From Oscillospiraceae bacterium (GTDB lineage Bacteria > Bacillota > Clostridia > Oscillospirales > Acutalibacteraceae): 64,000 nucleotides of DNA. This document shows, piece by piece, positions 46,653-55,664 of the stretch. Position numbers and translations under genes: made by a program. Under the pieces are notes generated by a model. That model was not told the DNA's origin. It did not search any database and saw only the letters and a list, made by a program, of their open reading frames with translations. The stretch's first letter is position 1. The number at the start of each line of letters is the position of its first letter. The stretch spans positions 62,001 to 126,000 of the forward strand of contig DPVM01000008.1 in assembly GCA_003526845.1 (NCBI GenBank). Direction: 5' to 3'.

Positions 46653-46676
46653 CCTCCTCGTTTGAGGAGGTTTTTT
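46653..46676 (+). terminator. Terminator after pflA
   Basis: CCTCCTC-GTTT-GAGGAGG followed by six T. Confidence 0.92.
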
Positions 46677-46773
46677 GTTGTGTTAAATTGGTTAGAATTT
46701 TAGCAACGCCTTCTCCTCGGGGAGAGAGCTATGTCCTTATCATTTGATATTAAAAACAAATTATATTTCCCAC

Positions 46774-46802
46774 TTGTATTTTTAAATTAACAGTGATATA
46801 TT
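46774..46802 (+). promoter_or_regulatory. Candidate promoter of trkAH
   Basis: TTGTAT, 17-bp spacer, TATATT, about 55 bp before trkA. Confidence 0.5.
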
Positions 46803-46858
46803 TATAGTGAGTGTCGTCACGCAAAGTGCACGGCAAAAAACAACGAAGAGGATTGCTT

Positions 46859-48244
46859 ATGTTAGGCAAAAATAAAGCAAAGGGACTTAGTATAATTATT
46901 GTTGGCTGTGGCAGGGTAGGTACAACACTTGTTGAGCAGTTGAGCGCAGAGGGTCATGACATTACAATTGTTGACAAGGACCGCGATGTTGTCACCGAGC
47001 TTACAAATTTATATGATATTATGGGCGTTGTCGGAAACGGCGCAAGCTTCACCACTCAAATCGATGCAGGAATCAAAACAGCCGACCTTATCATCGCAGT
47101 TACGGCGAGCGACGAGCTGAATTTGCTTTGCTGCACTGTTGCACGCAGGGTGAGCGAATGTGCAGCAATCGCAAGAGTGCGCGACCCCGACTACTCTCTC
47201 GAAATTGCATATTTGCAGGAAAAGCTCGGCCTTGTTATGATTATCAACCCCGAGCAGGAGGCATCGCGCGAGATAGCGAGAATTTTGTCGCTCCCTAATG
47301 CGCTTGAAGTCAACACATTCTCAAACGGCAGGGTTGACCTTGTAAAATTCCGTGTGCCGGCAAACAATATGATTGCCGGAATGACCGTTGCGCAAATCGG
47401 CGCACGCACCGAAAATGTTTTGCTTTGCGGAGTTGAGCGACACAACCAAATTTCTATTCCATCGGGCAATACCGAAATTAATGCGGGCGACATTGTTTCG
47501 TTTGTTGCTCCGCGAAAGTACGCAAGGTCGTTTTTCAAATCGATCGGACTTAAAACAAACAGCGTTAAAAACACTATGATTGTCGGCGGCGGTGACTCGG
47601 CATACTATCTCAGCCGAAATTTGCTTGCGGCAGGCGTTGATGTAAAAATTATCGAAAAGGACCGCTCAAGGTGCGAGGAGCTTACAAATCTTTTGCCAAA
47701 GGCAGTTATCATCAACGGCGACGGAACAGACGAAGATTTGCTTAAGGAGGAGGGAATAGACGCTACGGAGTCTTTTGTTCCTCTTACCGGCAGCGATGAG
47801 GAAAATATTTTGCTCACACTTTATGCAAACCATGTTTCGCACGAAAGCACAAAGGTTGTCACAAAAATCAACCGTCTTACATTCAACGATGTTATCGACA
47901 GACTCGACTTGGGCAGTGTAATTTATCCGCGATATATAACTGCGGAGGCGATTATTGCTTATGTTCGCGCAAAAAGCGCATCGAGGGGCAGTAATATCGA
48001 AACGCTTTATCATATGTTTAATCAGCGTGTTGAGGCGATTGAGTTCAAAATTGACAAGGATTCAAAGGTCACAAACAAGCCACTCAGCGAGCTGAATATC
48101 AAAAAAAATGTTCTCATTTCATTTATCAACCGCCACGGCAAAATCATCATTCCGTCCGGTCAGGATTGCATCAAACCCGGCGATACTGTTATGATTGTTA
48201 CAAAAATTGTCGGCATGGTTGACATTGGCGAAATTTTAGATTAA
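46859..48244 (+). CDS. trkA: Trk potassium transport regulator, NAD-binding
   Basis: 461-residue peripheral membrane protein that binds nucleotide and gates the TrkH potassium channel. Two RCK/TrkA-N halves are visible, each with a Rossmann start (IIIVGCGRVGTTLVEQL and MIVGGGDSAYYLSRNLL) and an acidic end of the next strand (TIVDKDRD, KIIEKDRS), and each followed by a TrkA-C domain. I chose the ATG at 46859, preceded by AGAGGA; a GTG at 46811 adds a basic stretch without a ribosome binding site. It is 15 bp before trkH. Confidence 0.93.
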   Translation: MLGKNKAKGLSIIIVGCGRVGTTLVEQLSAEGHDITIVDKDRDVVTELTNLYDIMGVVGNGASFTTQIDAGIKTADLIIAVTASDELNLLCCTVARRVSECAAIARVRDPDYSLEIAYLQEKLGLVMIINPEQEASREIARILSLPNALEVNTFSNGRVDLVKFRVPANNMIAGMTVAQIGARTENVLLCGVERHNQISIPSGNTEINAGDIVSFVAPRKYARSFFKSIGLKTNSVKNTMIVGGGDSAYYLSRNLLAAGVDVKIIEKDRSRCEELTNLLPKAVIINGDGTDEDLLKEEGIDATESFVPLTGSDEENILLTLYANHVSHESTKVVTKINRLTFNDVIDRLDLGSVIYPRYITAEAIIAYVRAKSASRGSNIETLYHMFNQRVEAIEFKIDKDSKVTNKPLSELNIKKNVLISFINRHGKIIIPSGQDCIKPGDTVMIVTKIVGMVDIGEILD

Positions 48245-48259
48245 GGTTAGTATTTTTGT

Positions 48260-49768
48260 ATGAATGGTTCTGTTATCAGGAGAGTTGTGGGGTATGTTTT
48301 GACCCTGGAGGCACTTTTGTTGTTGCTTCCGTGCATAGTTGCTCTTTATTATAACGAGCAGGAGGGTTATGCTTATCTTGCAAGCTCTGCACTTTGTCTT
48401 GTGCTCGGCGGCGCAATGTCGCTGAAAAAGCCGAAAAGCAATGTGTTTTATTTAAAAGAAGGCTGTGTCGCAACCGCATTAAGCTGGATTGTGCTCAGTG
48501 TTTTCGGTGCAATTCCGTTTGTCCTCACGGGCGAAATCCCGCATTTTGTCGATGCGCTTTTTGAAACCGTTTCGGGCTTTACAACAACGGGTGCAAGCAT
48601 TCTCAGCGATGTTGAAACGCTTGCAAACTGCACGCTGTTTTGGCGAAGTTTTACGCACTGGATAGGCGGCATGGGCGTTCTTGTGTTTATTTTGGCAATG
48701 ATTCCGCTCAGCGGCGGCTCAAATATGAACCTTATGAGAGCCGAAAGCCCCGGCCCCTCGGTCAGCAAAATTGTGCCGAAAATCAGAAAAACCGCCGCAT
48801 TGCTCTATGTTATTTATTTTACTATGACGCTTATTGAAATTGTATTTTTGCTTTGCGGCAAAATGCATTTTCTCGAATCTGTTTTAACGGCGTTCGGTAC
48901 GGCAGGCACAGGCGGATTCGGCTTTAGAAATGACAGCTTTGCTTCGTTTTCGCCATATATTCAATGGGTTGTTACAATATTTATGATATTGTTCGGCGTC
49001 AATTTCAACGCGTATTATCTCTTGCTTTTCAGACAGTTTAAAAAGGCTTTTTCGCTTGAAGAAGTCAAAGGTTATGCGGCAATTATAATAGTGTCAATCG
49101 GATTGGTTTTTTCAAACACAATTCATCTTTATAACACCGTCAGCGAGGCGTTGTGCAAGGCGTCATTCCAGGTTGCGTCGATTATTACAACAACGGGATT
49201 TTCAACGGCGGATTTCAATACATGGTCAAGCACTTCAAAAACAGTGCTTGTTGTGCTTATGTTCATCGGTGCATGCGCAGGAAGTACCGGCGGCGGAATT
49301 AAGGTTTCGCGCTTTATTCTTGCAATCAAAAGCGTTTTCAAAGAGTTCAAATCATATTCTCACCCGAAAAGCATCAACTCGGTTAAAATGGACGGCAAGG
49401 TTGTTGAACGGGATGTTCTCAAAAGCACAAATGTTTATTTCATCACATTTTTTCTTGTTTTCTTCACGTCGGTGCTTTGCATCTCGTTTGAGGGCAACGA
49501 TTTAACTACGAATTTCACCGCCGTTGCGGCAACAATCAACAACATCGGTCCGGGACTTGAACTTGTCGGACCGTCTGAAAATTTCGGCCTTTTCAATGAC
49601 TTTTCAAAAATCGTTCTTGTTTTTGATATGCTCGCCGGCAGGCTTGAGATTTTTCCACTTTTGATATTGTTTAATCCGAGTTTGTGGAGCGAGGCTGTCA
49701 AGCAAAACAATGCTCGCAGAAAGAAGAAAAAATATCTTTCCAAACGGTTAAAGAATAATAAGTCTTGA
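48260..49768 (+). CDS. trkH: Trk/Ktr potassium uptake channel subunit
   Basis: 502-residue polytopic protein forming the potassium path. The four P-loops of the SKT family are visible: SGFTTTGAS, TAFGTAGTGGFG, IITTTGFSTAD and TINNIGPG. Length is that of TrkH rather than the shorter KtrB. Encoded right after TrkA, which should regulate it. The lysine/arginine-rich tail is cytoplasmic. Confidence 0.94.
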   Translation: MNGSVIRRVVGYVLTLEALLLLLPCIVALYYNEQEGYAYLASSALCLVLGGAMSLKKPKSNVFYLKEGCVATALSWIVLSVFGAIPFVLTGEIPHFVDALFETVSGFTTTGASILSDVETLANCTLFWRSFTHWIGGMGVLVFILAMIPLSGGSNMNLMRAESPGPSVSKIVPKIRKTAALLYVIYFTMTLIEIVFLLCGKMHFLESVLTAFGTAGTGGFGFRNDSFASFSPYIQWVVTIFMILFGVNFNAYYLLLFRQFKKAFSLEEVKGYAAIIIVSIGLVFSNTIHLYNTVSEALCKASFQVASIITTTGFSTADFNTWSSTSKTVLVVLMFIGACAGSTGGGIKVSRFILAIKSVFKEFKSYSHPKSINSVKMDGKVVERDVLKSTNVYFITFFLVFFTSVLCISFEGNDLTTNFTAVAATINNIGPGLELVGPSENFGLFNDFSKIVLVFDMLAGRLEIFPLLILFNPSLWSEAVKQNNARRKKKKYLSKRLKNNKS

Positions 49769-49793
49769 CATTATTGTGCTTTGCTGTTATAAT
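49765..49793 (+). promoter_or_regulatory. Consensus promoter of rpsF-ssb-rpsR
   Basis: TTGACA, exactly 17 bp, TATAAT: a perfect vegetative promoter. It lies at the end of trkH. Confidence 0.9.
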
Positions 49794-49801
49794 ATCAAGG
49801 C

Positions 49802-49872
49802 TTAGTTATATAACTAACAAATCCTTGCGTGAGGAGAAATCACGCCAAATGTCCAGAAGGAGGTGCTGAAGA
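49802..49872 (+). promoter_or_regulatory. Structured leader of rpsF (candidate S6:S18-type autoregulatory leader)
   Basis: TTAGTTAT/ATAACTAA is a perfect 16-base palindrome (49802-49817), followed by a hairpin GCGTGA/TCACGC (49827-49845) and then GGAGG. Many bacteria control this operon by S6:S18 binding to an rpsF leader; the known CCG bulge motif is not obvious here, so the assignment rests on position. Confidence 0.45.
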
Positions 49873-50163
49873 ATGGCATTAAAGAATTATGAAATCGTTA
49901 TGGTTTACTCACTCTCAAAGGGTGAAGAGGCAGTAAACGCTTTGAAAACAAAGTTCACTGACCTTATTTCTAAGAATGGCACTCTCGGCGAAGTAGAGGA
50001 ATGGGGCAAGAGAAAGCTTGCTTATCCTATCAACTACGAAGCAGAGGGATACTATGTTCTTATCAATTTCTCAAGCGATGAAAAATTCCCGGCAGAGCTC
50101 GACCGTGTAATCAACATTACAGACGGCGTTCTCCGTTCACTCATTGTTGCTAAAGGTGAGTAA
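49873..50163 (+). CDS. rpsF: 30S ribosomal protein S6
   Basis: 96 residues. N-terminal NYEIVMVYSLSKGEEA, EEWGKRKLAYPINYEAEGYYVLINFSS and the FPAELDRVINITDGVLRSLIV end are typical of S6, which sits on the 30S platform with S18. It is first in the conserved rpsF-ssb-rpsR operon. Confidence 0.96.
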   Translation: MALKNYEIVMVYSLSKGEEAVNALKTKFTDLISKNGTLGEVEEWGKRKLAYPINYEAEGYYVLINFSSDEKFPAELDRVINITDGVLRSLIVAKGE

Positions 50164-50177
50164 GGAGGTTATCAATT

Positions 50178-50618
50178 ATGATTAATATGGTAGCCCTTAT
50201 GGGAAGACTCACATACGAGCCGGAATTGAGAACAACACCGAGCGGTGTATCTGTTCTTCGTTTTCAGGTTGCGTGCGACAGAAATTATCAACGCTCCGGT
50301 CAAGACAGACAGGCAGATTTTATTGATTGTGTTGCATGGCGCCAAACTGCGGAATTTATCAGCAGATATTTCCACAAAGGCTCAATGATAGCTGTTGAGG
50401 GTTCAATCCAAACAAGCAGCTATACAGATAAGAACGGCAACAACAGAAAACAAGTTGAAGTTGTTGCAAACAATGTTTCATTCTGCGGCAGCAAGTCGGA
50501 GAGCGGCACAACAGGCGCGGCTAACCCCGCATTCGCTCAGCCTGCTCCAAGCTATGCAAGCGCAGATAACAGTGATTTTGAAGAAATCGTCGATGATGAC
50601 GACGATTTACCATTCTAA
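50178..50618 (+). CDS. ssb: Single-stranded DNA-binding protein
   Basis: 146 residues with one OB fold: INMVALMGRLTYEPELRTTPSGVSVLRFQVA, DFIDCVAWRQTAEFISRYFHKGS and EGSIQTSSY. A short linker ends in the acidic tip DDDDLPF, which recruits replication and repair proteins. Its place between rpsF and rpsR is conserved. Confidence 0.96.
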   Translation: MINMVALMGRLTYEPELRTTPSGVSVLRFQVACDRNYQRSGQDRQADFIDCVAWRQTAEFISRYFHKGSMIAVEGSIQTSSYTDKNGNNRKQVEVVANNVSFCGSKSESGTTGAANPAFAQPAPSYASADNSDFEEIVDDDDDLPF

Positions 50619-50642
50619 GAAACTCGCAAAGGAGGAAAAACC

Positions 50643-50879
50643 ATGGCATACAATAACAAGGGTCAAAGAAAAGGCCGCAGAAAAGTTTGTCAGTTTTGCG
50701 TTGACAGTTCAAACGAGATCGACTACAAGGATGTTGCAAAGCTCAGAAAGTTTGTTTCAGAGAGATCAAAAATCCTTCCTCGTCGTGTAACAGGTACTTG
50801 CGCAAAGCACCAGAGAGAACTCACAACTGCAATCAAGAGAGCTCGTCATCTTGCTCTTATGCCTTACATTTCTGACTAA
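50643..50879 (+). CDS. rpsR: 30S ribosomal protein S18
   Basis: 78 residues: basic N-terminus [45 protein letters not shown] and [12 protein letters not shown]. The CxxC plus a further Cys suggests the zinc-binding (C+) form; a fourth ligand could be His. Ends the operon. Confidence 0.96.
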   Translation: MAYNNKGQRKGRRKVCQFCVDSSNEIDYKDVAKLRKFVSERSKILPRRVTGTCAKHQRELTTAIKRARHLALMPYISD

Positions 50880-50900
50880 TATCGGTTATATAAGAAACAA

Positions 50901-50927
50901 AATCCCCTCACATTGAGGGGATTTTTT
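50901..50927 (+). terminator. Terminator after rpsR
   Basis: AATCCCCTCA pairs with TGAGGGGATT, with T6 following. Confidence 0.92.
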
Positions 50928-50933
50928 GATTTT

Positions 50934-51176
50934 CTAAATAATTTCTTGCTCAATATTGTCAAACAACTCATCGTTGAAAAAATCACGGATTGAAATTTCA
51001 AGACCGTCACAGATTTTTTGCAATGATACTACGCCCGGATTTTTGCTCTTTGTGTTGAGCATACTGTAAATCGTTGACGGATTTATTCCGCTTAAATTCC
51101 CGAGCGCATTGACCGCTATATTTCTCTCCTTGCAGAGGTTTATGATGCGTTGCGCAACTGCTTCTTTTATTTTCAT
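50934..51176 (-). CDS. XRE-family transcriptional regulator
   Basis: 80 residues, almost entirely a helix-turn-helix domain (VAQRIINLCKERNIAVNALGNLSGINPSTIYSMLN, then VSLQKICDGLEISIRDFF). The ATG at 51176 is preceded by a weak GGCGGT; the longer frame to 51263 adds an unrelated stretch. It is divergent from the ABC exporter genes and from the 5S-like RNA, whose shared upstream region holds an inverted repeat, so it may repress them. Confidence 0.82.
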   Translation of the reverse strand: MKIKEAVAQRIINLCKERNIAVNALGNLSGINPSTIYSMLNTKSKNPGVVSLQKICDGLEISIRDFFNDELFDNIEQEII

Positions 51177-51218
51177 AACTACCGCCTTTTTGCTTGTGAT
51201 AGTTAAATTGTAAATGAA

Positions 51219-51250
51219 TTTGGGATATATCGTGTGGGATGTGTCCCAAA
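51219..51250. promoter_or_regulatory. Candidate operator in the divergent region
   Basis: TTTGGGA and TCCCAAA form an inverted repeat separated by 18 bp, with an additional GGGA in between. It lies just upstream of the -35 box at 51257, a sensible place for binding by the divergent XRE regulator. Confidence 0.45.
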
Positions 51251-51256
51251 TTATTG

Positions 51257-51285
51257 TTGACATTTGTGCTTTGATAATGTAAAAT
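51257..51285 (+). promoter_or_regulatory. Promoter of the 5S-like RNA / ABC exporter
   Basis: TTGACA, 17-bp spacer, TAAAAT. Predicted transcription start near 51292. Confidence 0.75.
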
Positions 51286-51291
51286 GAAAAT

Positions 51292-51386
51292 ATAATCAGT
51301 CGCTGCTGATAAAAAAGAGAAACCTGTTCCCGTTCCGAACACAGTAGTAAAGCTCTTGCATAGGCTTATGCAGGGGCGATTTTTTG
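51292..51386 (+). ncRNA. Short 5S rRNA-like RNA with its own promoter and terminator
   Basis: 51315-51357 matches the 5S rRNA helix II-III and loop B/C core: GTTCCCGTTCCGAACACAG and then TAGTAAAGCTCTT, with only about three differences over 30 bases from the usual clostridial core. AAGAG (51315) pairs with CTCTT (51353) as 5S helix II does. Outside, TCGCTGCT (51300) can pair with AGGGGCGA (51372) as a helix I, and GCATA-GGCT-TATGC stands where the much longer helix IV/V domain should be. T6 follows. So it is a truncated 5S-like RNA of about 95 bases, either an independent RNA or a leader of the exporter genes starting at 51410. Confidence 0.7.
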
Positions 51387-51409
51387 TTTTTATGACTCGA
51401 GGAGGAGCA

Positions 51410-53185
51410 ATGAAAGAAAACATAAAATATATGCTGAAAAATTGGACCGCGTGGGATAAGAAAAGCCTGATTTACTTTCTTATCCGCGTTCCGGCACTTG
51501 TTTTTCAGCCGATTGTAACAGCTTATATACCAAAGGCGATGATTGATTGTATTAACGAGGGTGCGACTGTCGGCAGGCTTACGCTCGTCGTAGGTCTTTT
51601 GAGTGTGCTTGTCGTACTGACCACTTGGCTTGCGCCTTTTATGCAGGAATTGTTAAACGGCAGTGCGCGCATTATTCGTATGCGCTATGCCGTGCTTGCG
51701 TTTGAAAAAAATCTCAACACCGATTATACAAATATCGAAAGCCCGAGCGGCAGAGAGAAGAATAAAAGGGCAATGGAATTTTATCGCAGTTATTATTCCG
51801 GTTCGTCAGATTTTCTCGACTCAAGCAACCAATTTTGCGTCAGCATTGTTGGTGTTATAACCTCGCTTGCTCTGATTTATAAAGTCAATTTTATAATGAT
51901 TTTGATTATTCTTGCCACATGCGTTTGTGAGTTCTTTCTTCTCAAATTTTTAAACGGCAGGGAAAAGAAAACTAAGGACGAGCGAAGTAAAATATTTGTC
52001 AAATTCGATTATTACTATAATTTGTGCCGTGATTTTTCCGCCGCAAAGGACATCAGACTATACGGATTTACCGATTATTTTATGTCCGCCGTTGCGAAAA
52101 TAATTTATGAATTAGAGCGAATCAATCAAAAATTTATGCGCCAAAATCTCAAGGTAGGCGGCACAAGGGCATTGCTTAATCTTTTGCGTGAGCTTGTCGC
52201 TTATGCTTATCTTACATATCTTGTGTGCAGGGGAAAGCTCTCTGTTTCCGATTTTATTTTCTATTTCGGTATTATAACCGGCTTTTCAAATTGGATATTA
52301 AACGCCGTGTATCAGTATTCAAATCTCGAGCGTTGCTGTAACGATTGCGCCGCTTTTCGTGAATTTGTCGAAAGCACGGACGAGAGCGAGAATAAGCCCA
52401 ATGTGAATTTTGACAGCGTTGATTCAATCGAATTTAAGAATGTTTCATTTACCTATCCGTCGGCGGAAAAGAGTACAATCAACAATATGTCTTTTAAAGT
52501 GGATAGGGATGAAAATATAGCCATAGTCGGCGAAAACGGCGCAGGCAAAACTACCGCAGTTAAACTGCTTTGCGGCTTATATTATCCCACTTCGGGCGAG
52601 ATTTTGATTAACGGAAAAAACAACCGCGACTTTTCAAGCGACAGTTATTTTAACCTTTTTTCGGCAGTTTTTCAGGATTATTATTTTATGCCGATGACGA
52701 TTGCCGAAAATGTTTGCACAACTTTAAACTATGATAAAGAAAAACTCTTTGCCGCATTTGAAAAGGCAGGAATATCGGACAAGATAAACACTCTGCCCGA
52801 CAAAGAAAAATCGTATATGATAAAGGATGTTTATAAAAATGCGGTCGATTTCTCGGGCGGCGAAAAGCAAAAATTGCTTCTTGCAAAGGCGATATACAAA
52901 AATGCGCCCGTTTTGATTCTTGACGAGCCGACCGCCGCGCTTGACCCTATCGCCGAGAACGAGCTGTATCTAAAATATAACGAGATGACAAGCGGCAAAA
53001 TATCATTTTTCATTTCTCACCGTCTTTCTTCCACTCGCTTTTGCGACAGAATTTTGTTTATCAAGGACGGCAAAATTGCCGAAAGGGGCACACACGATGA
53101 GCTTATGGCGCTAAAAGGCTTGTATTACAGAATGTACCAAGTCCAAAGCTACTATTATAAGGAGAACGGAGGCGACGCCGAATGA
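51410..53185 (+). CDS. ABC transporter, fused permease-ATPase (first half of heterodimer)
   Basis: 591 residues: N-terminal six-helix exporter domain, then a nucleotide-binding domain with Walker A GENGAGKTTAVKLL (about residue 380), Q-loop FSAVFQDY, signature FSGGEKQKLLLAKA, Walker B VLILDEPTAALD and switch His in FFISHRLSS. Start at 51410 after GAGGAG. Overlaps the second ABC gene by 4 bp, so the pair probably forms a heterodimeric exporter. Substrate unknown; no peptidase C39 domain. Preceded by the 5S-like RNA. Confidence 0.9.
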   Translation: MKENIKYMLKNWTAWDKKSLIYFLIRVPALVFQPIVTAYIPKAMIDCINEGATVGRLTLVVGLLSVLVVLTTWLAPFMQELLNGSARIIRMRYAVLAFEKNLNTDYTNIESPSGREKNKRAMEFYRSYYSGSSDFLDSSNQFCVSIVGVITSLALIYKVNFIMILIILATCVCEFFLLKFLNGREKKTKDERSKIFVKFDYYYNLCRDFSAAKDIRLYGFTDYFMSAVAKIIYELERINQKFMRQNLKVGGTRALLNLLRELVAYAYLTYLVCRGKLSVSDFIFYFGIITGFSNWILNAVYQYSNLERCCNDCAAFREFVESTDESENKPNVNFDSVDSIEFKNVSFTYPSAEKSTINNMSFKVDRDENIAIVGENGAGKTTAVKLLCGLYYPTSGEILINGKNNRDFSSDSYFNLFSAVFQDYYFMPMTIAENVCTTLNYDKEKLFAAFEKAGISDKINTLPDKEKSYMIKDVYKNAVDFSGGEKQKLLLAKAIYKNAPVLILDEPTAALDPIAENELYLKYNEMTSGKISFFISHRLSSTRFCDRILFIKDGKIAERGTHDELMALKGLYYRMYQVQSYYYKENGGDAE

Positions 53186-55005
53186 AAAATATAAAAACTG
53201 TTTTTGCGGCGTTTCGCGAAATGCACCGCCTCGAAAAACGTCTTATTCCCACCGCTGTTACCGTTGCGTTTGTTACTGCTGTCATGCCGTTTGTCAACAT
53301 TTGGTTTACATCAAAAATGATAGATTTGCTTGAGGGCGGCGCAGGTATGAAAAGCCTTGCACTTTATATCGGCTTGGCTGTCGGTATAAATGCGGTGTTG
53401 TTTTTCATCAATTATTATCTCGGCGATATGCAGTTTGTCTATCGCTCGCTGATGTATAACAAGGAGCTTCAGCGAATTTCGTCAAGGCTGTTCGGCATCG
53501 AGTATCAAAAACTCGAAAGCAGTGAGTTCAAGGAACTTGTGCACAAACATTCCGAGGCGCAGGACAGAGTTTTTTCCTCGTTTGTTCAGCTCACTTGGAT
53601 GATGCGCGATTTTATTTCGGGCGCATTGACGCTGATTATATCAATCGTCATTATCGCTCCGCTGTTAAAAATCGGGTTTAAGAAAACGGGTGACTCATTC
53701 TTTGAACGCCCTGCGTTTTTGCTCACGATTTTCGGCGCAATCGCCGTTATGGCTGTCATTATCCTTGTTGTAGCCGTCAGAATGAACAAGGCTTGGTTTA
53801 AGGCGAGCGACGAGTATTCACGCCTTGATCGAATTTTTTACTATTTTCTCAATATGTTCTCCGATTATAATACTGGTAAAGAAATTCGCATTTATAAGGA
53901 GCAGGATTTAATCAAGCACACCGCAACGGACAAACTGCTTACCGACGGCGAACGGATTTTGAAAAAAGCCTCGATGAACACGGCAAAGCAAAGCTCGTTT
54001 GTTGCAATTTTGGGCGCGCTTGTCGGTTTCGGTATTTATCTGTTTATCGGTGTTAAGGGCTTGTACGGTTTGTTCGGTATCGGCTCGCTCGTGCTTTATT
54101 GCGGCGCATTTATGCAGATAATCGGCGGCATAATGAAAATGGCTGTTACCTTCGGCAAAACCGCAGAAATGGTGCCGCTTGTCAATTATTATTTTGAAAT
54201 TGTAAATGCCGAGGATGAAATGACCTACGGTGACAAGGTGCTTGATTTGTCGGGCGGTTTTGAGATTGAGTTCAAAAATGTTTCGTTTAAGTATCCGGGT
54301 GCGGAAAATTACGCTCTCCAAAATGTCAATCTCAAAATTAAAAATGGCGAGCATTTAGCCGTAGTCGGCAGAAACGGAAGCGGCAAAACAACATTTATCA
54401 AGCTGATGTGCCGCCTTTACGATGTGACCGACGGCGAAATTTTGCTCAACGGTGCGAACATTAAGGAATACACAAAGGACAGTATTATAAATCTCTATTC
54501 CGTGGTTTTTCAGGATTTCAAAATGTTCTCCGTTTCGCTTAAGGATAACATTTGTGCAAATTCCGATTTTGAAAGTGACAGATTTTATGCCTGCCTTGAA
54601 AATGCAAATATTAGGGACAGGGCAGAGCGTCTGCCGAATAAGGAAAACACATATCTTTACAAGGATTTGGACGAAAACGGTGTTGAAATCTCCGGCGGAG
54701 AGGCACAAAAGCTTGCGCTTGCGAGGGCGCTTTATAAGGACGCGCCCGTTGTTATTCTCGACGAGCCGACAGCCGCGCTCGACCCGATTGCCGAAAACGA
54801 GATTTATACCCGTTTCAACTCGTTTGTTCAAAGCAAAACCGCAATTTATATTTCGCACAGGCTTTCAAGCTGTGTGTTCTGCGATAAAATCGCCGTGTTT
54901 GACAAGTCAAGGCTTGTTGAAAGCGGCACGCATCGGGAACTTTTGACAGCAGGCGAAAAGTATTTTGAACTTTGGAACGCGCAGGCAAAATATTATGTTA
55001 ATTGA
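53182..55005 (+). CDS. ABC transporter, fused permease-ATPase (second half of heterodimer)
   Basis: 607 residues with the same layout: six transmembrane helices, Walker A GRNGSGKTTFIKLM, Q-loop YSVVFQDF, signature ISGGEAQKLALARA, Walker B VVILDEPTAALD and YISHRLSS. Both partners keep the catalytic Glu after Walker B, so neither site is obviously degenerate, unlike many heterodimeric exporters. Related pairs export peptides, lipids or drugs; context gives no more. Confidence 0.9.
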   Translation: MKNIKTVFAAFREMHRLEKRLIPTAVTVAFVTAVMPFVNIWFTSKMIDLLEGGAGMKSLALYIGLAVGINAVLFFINYYLGDMQFVYRSLMYNKELQRISSRLFGIEYQKLESSEFKELVHKHSEAQDRVFSSFVQLTWMMRDFISGALTLIISIVIIAPLLKIGFKKTGDSFFERPAFLLTIFGAIAVMAVIILVVAVRMNKAWFKASDEYSRLDRIFYYFLNMFSDYNTGKEIRIYKEQDLIKHTATDKLLTDGERILKKASMNTAKQSSFVAILGALVGFGIYLFIGVKGLYGLFGIGSLVLYCGAFMQIIGGIMKMAVTFGKTAEMVPLVNYYFEIVNAEDEMTYGDKVLDLSGGFEIEFKNVSFKYPGAENYALQNVNLKIKNGEHLAVVGRNGSGKTTFIKLMCRLYDVTDGEILLNGANIKEYTKDSIINLYSVVFQDFKMFSVSLKDNICANSDFESDRFYACLENANIRDRAERLPNKENTYLYKDLDENGVEISGGEAQKLALARALYKDAPVVILDEPTAALDPIAENEIYTRFNSFVQSKTAIYISHRLSSCVFCDKIAVFDKSRLVESGTHRELLTAGEKYFELWNAQAKYYVN

Positions 55006-55021
55006 TATTTATATAAACAAA

Positions 55022-55048
55022 AAAGCACAGTGCCATGCACTGTGCTTT
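55022..55048. terminator. Bidirectional terminator between ABC genes and rpmA
   Basis: AAAGCACAGTGC-CAT-GCACTGTGCTTT, a perfect 12-bp stem, with A-rich left flank and TTTAA right. Confidence 0.85.
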
Positions 55049-55062
55049 AAATAATACTGAAA

Positions 55063-55347
55063 TTATTGCTCAACAGGGTAAACAGAAACCTTTTTTCTAT
55101 CCTTGCCCATCTTCTCGAACTTAACAGTTCCGTCGATGAGAGCATAAAGTGTATCGTCAGAACCGATACCAACATTGTTGCCCGGATGAATGTGAGTTCC
55201 TCTTTGGCGATAAAGGATGTTGCCTGCAAGAACGAATTGACCGTCAGCTCTCTTTGCGCCAAGACGCTTTGATTCTGAATCACGGCCGTTCTTTGTAGAA
55301 CCCATACCTTTCTTGTGAGCGAAAAGTTGTAAATCTAACTTAAGCAT
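55063..55347 (-). CDS. rpmA: 50S ribosomal protein L27 with cleavable N-terminal extension
   Basis: 94 residues. The first residues MLKLDLQLF end at the LQLF/AHKKG site cut by the Prp protease in Firmicutes before L27 enters the ribosome. The body ([40 protein letters not shown]) is standard. Starts 2 bp after the prp stop with GGAGG. Confidence 0.96.
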   Translation of the reverse strand: MLKLDLQLFAHKKGMGSTKNGRDSESKRLGAKRADGQFVLAGNILYRQRGTHIHPGNNVGIGSDDTLYALIDGTVKFEKMGKDRKKVSVYPVEQ

Positions 55348-55349
55348 TA

Positions 55350-55664
55350 TTACACCTCCGATATGTTCACTTTGATATTGTCAGGATAATCTTTTTCAAG
55401 CTCGGTTAAATGCAAGATTAAACCGTTTAATATATCCTGAGCTTTGGACGGTGACTCTTTAATTTCAAGCCGCATATATCCGTCTGTCGCGGCGGCGTCG
55501 GCATTGAGGTTTAAAATTTCGGTGACTGTGTTTGCGGTCATAAAGCATGCGCTTGATACAAACGCACAAACAATGTCCTCGCCCGACGGTGCACTGTTTG
55601 AGTGACCTTTACATTCAAACCCTGTTATTAAATCGTCACATTTTGTAAAATTGATTTTAATCAT
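55350..55664 (-). CDS. prp: Ribosomal-processing cysteine protease Prp
   Basis: 104 residues. The catalytic His is in GFECKGHS and the Cys in [13 protein letters not shown], the spacing typical of Prp, which removes the N-terminal extension of L27. Its place between rplU and rpmA is conserved in Firmicutes. The ATG overlaps the rplU stop (TAATG). Confidence 0.93.
   Translation of the reverse strand: MIKINFTKCDDLITGFECKGHSNSAPSGEDIVCAFVSSACFMTANTVTEILNLNADAAATDGYMRLEIKESPSKAQDILNGLILHLTELEKDYPDNIKVNISEV

Noticed and set aside
46680..46858. A cyclic-di-AMP riboswitch before trkA
   Set aside because: The leader after the predicted promoter is only about 50 bases, too short for the known ydaO-type fold.
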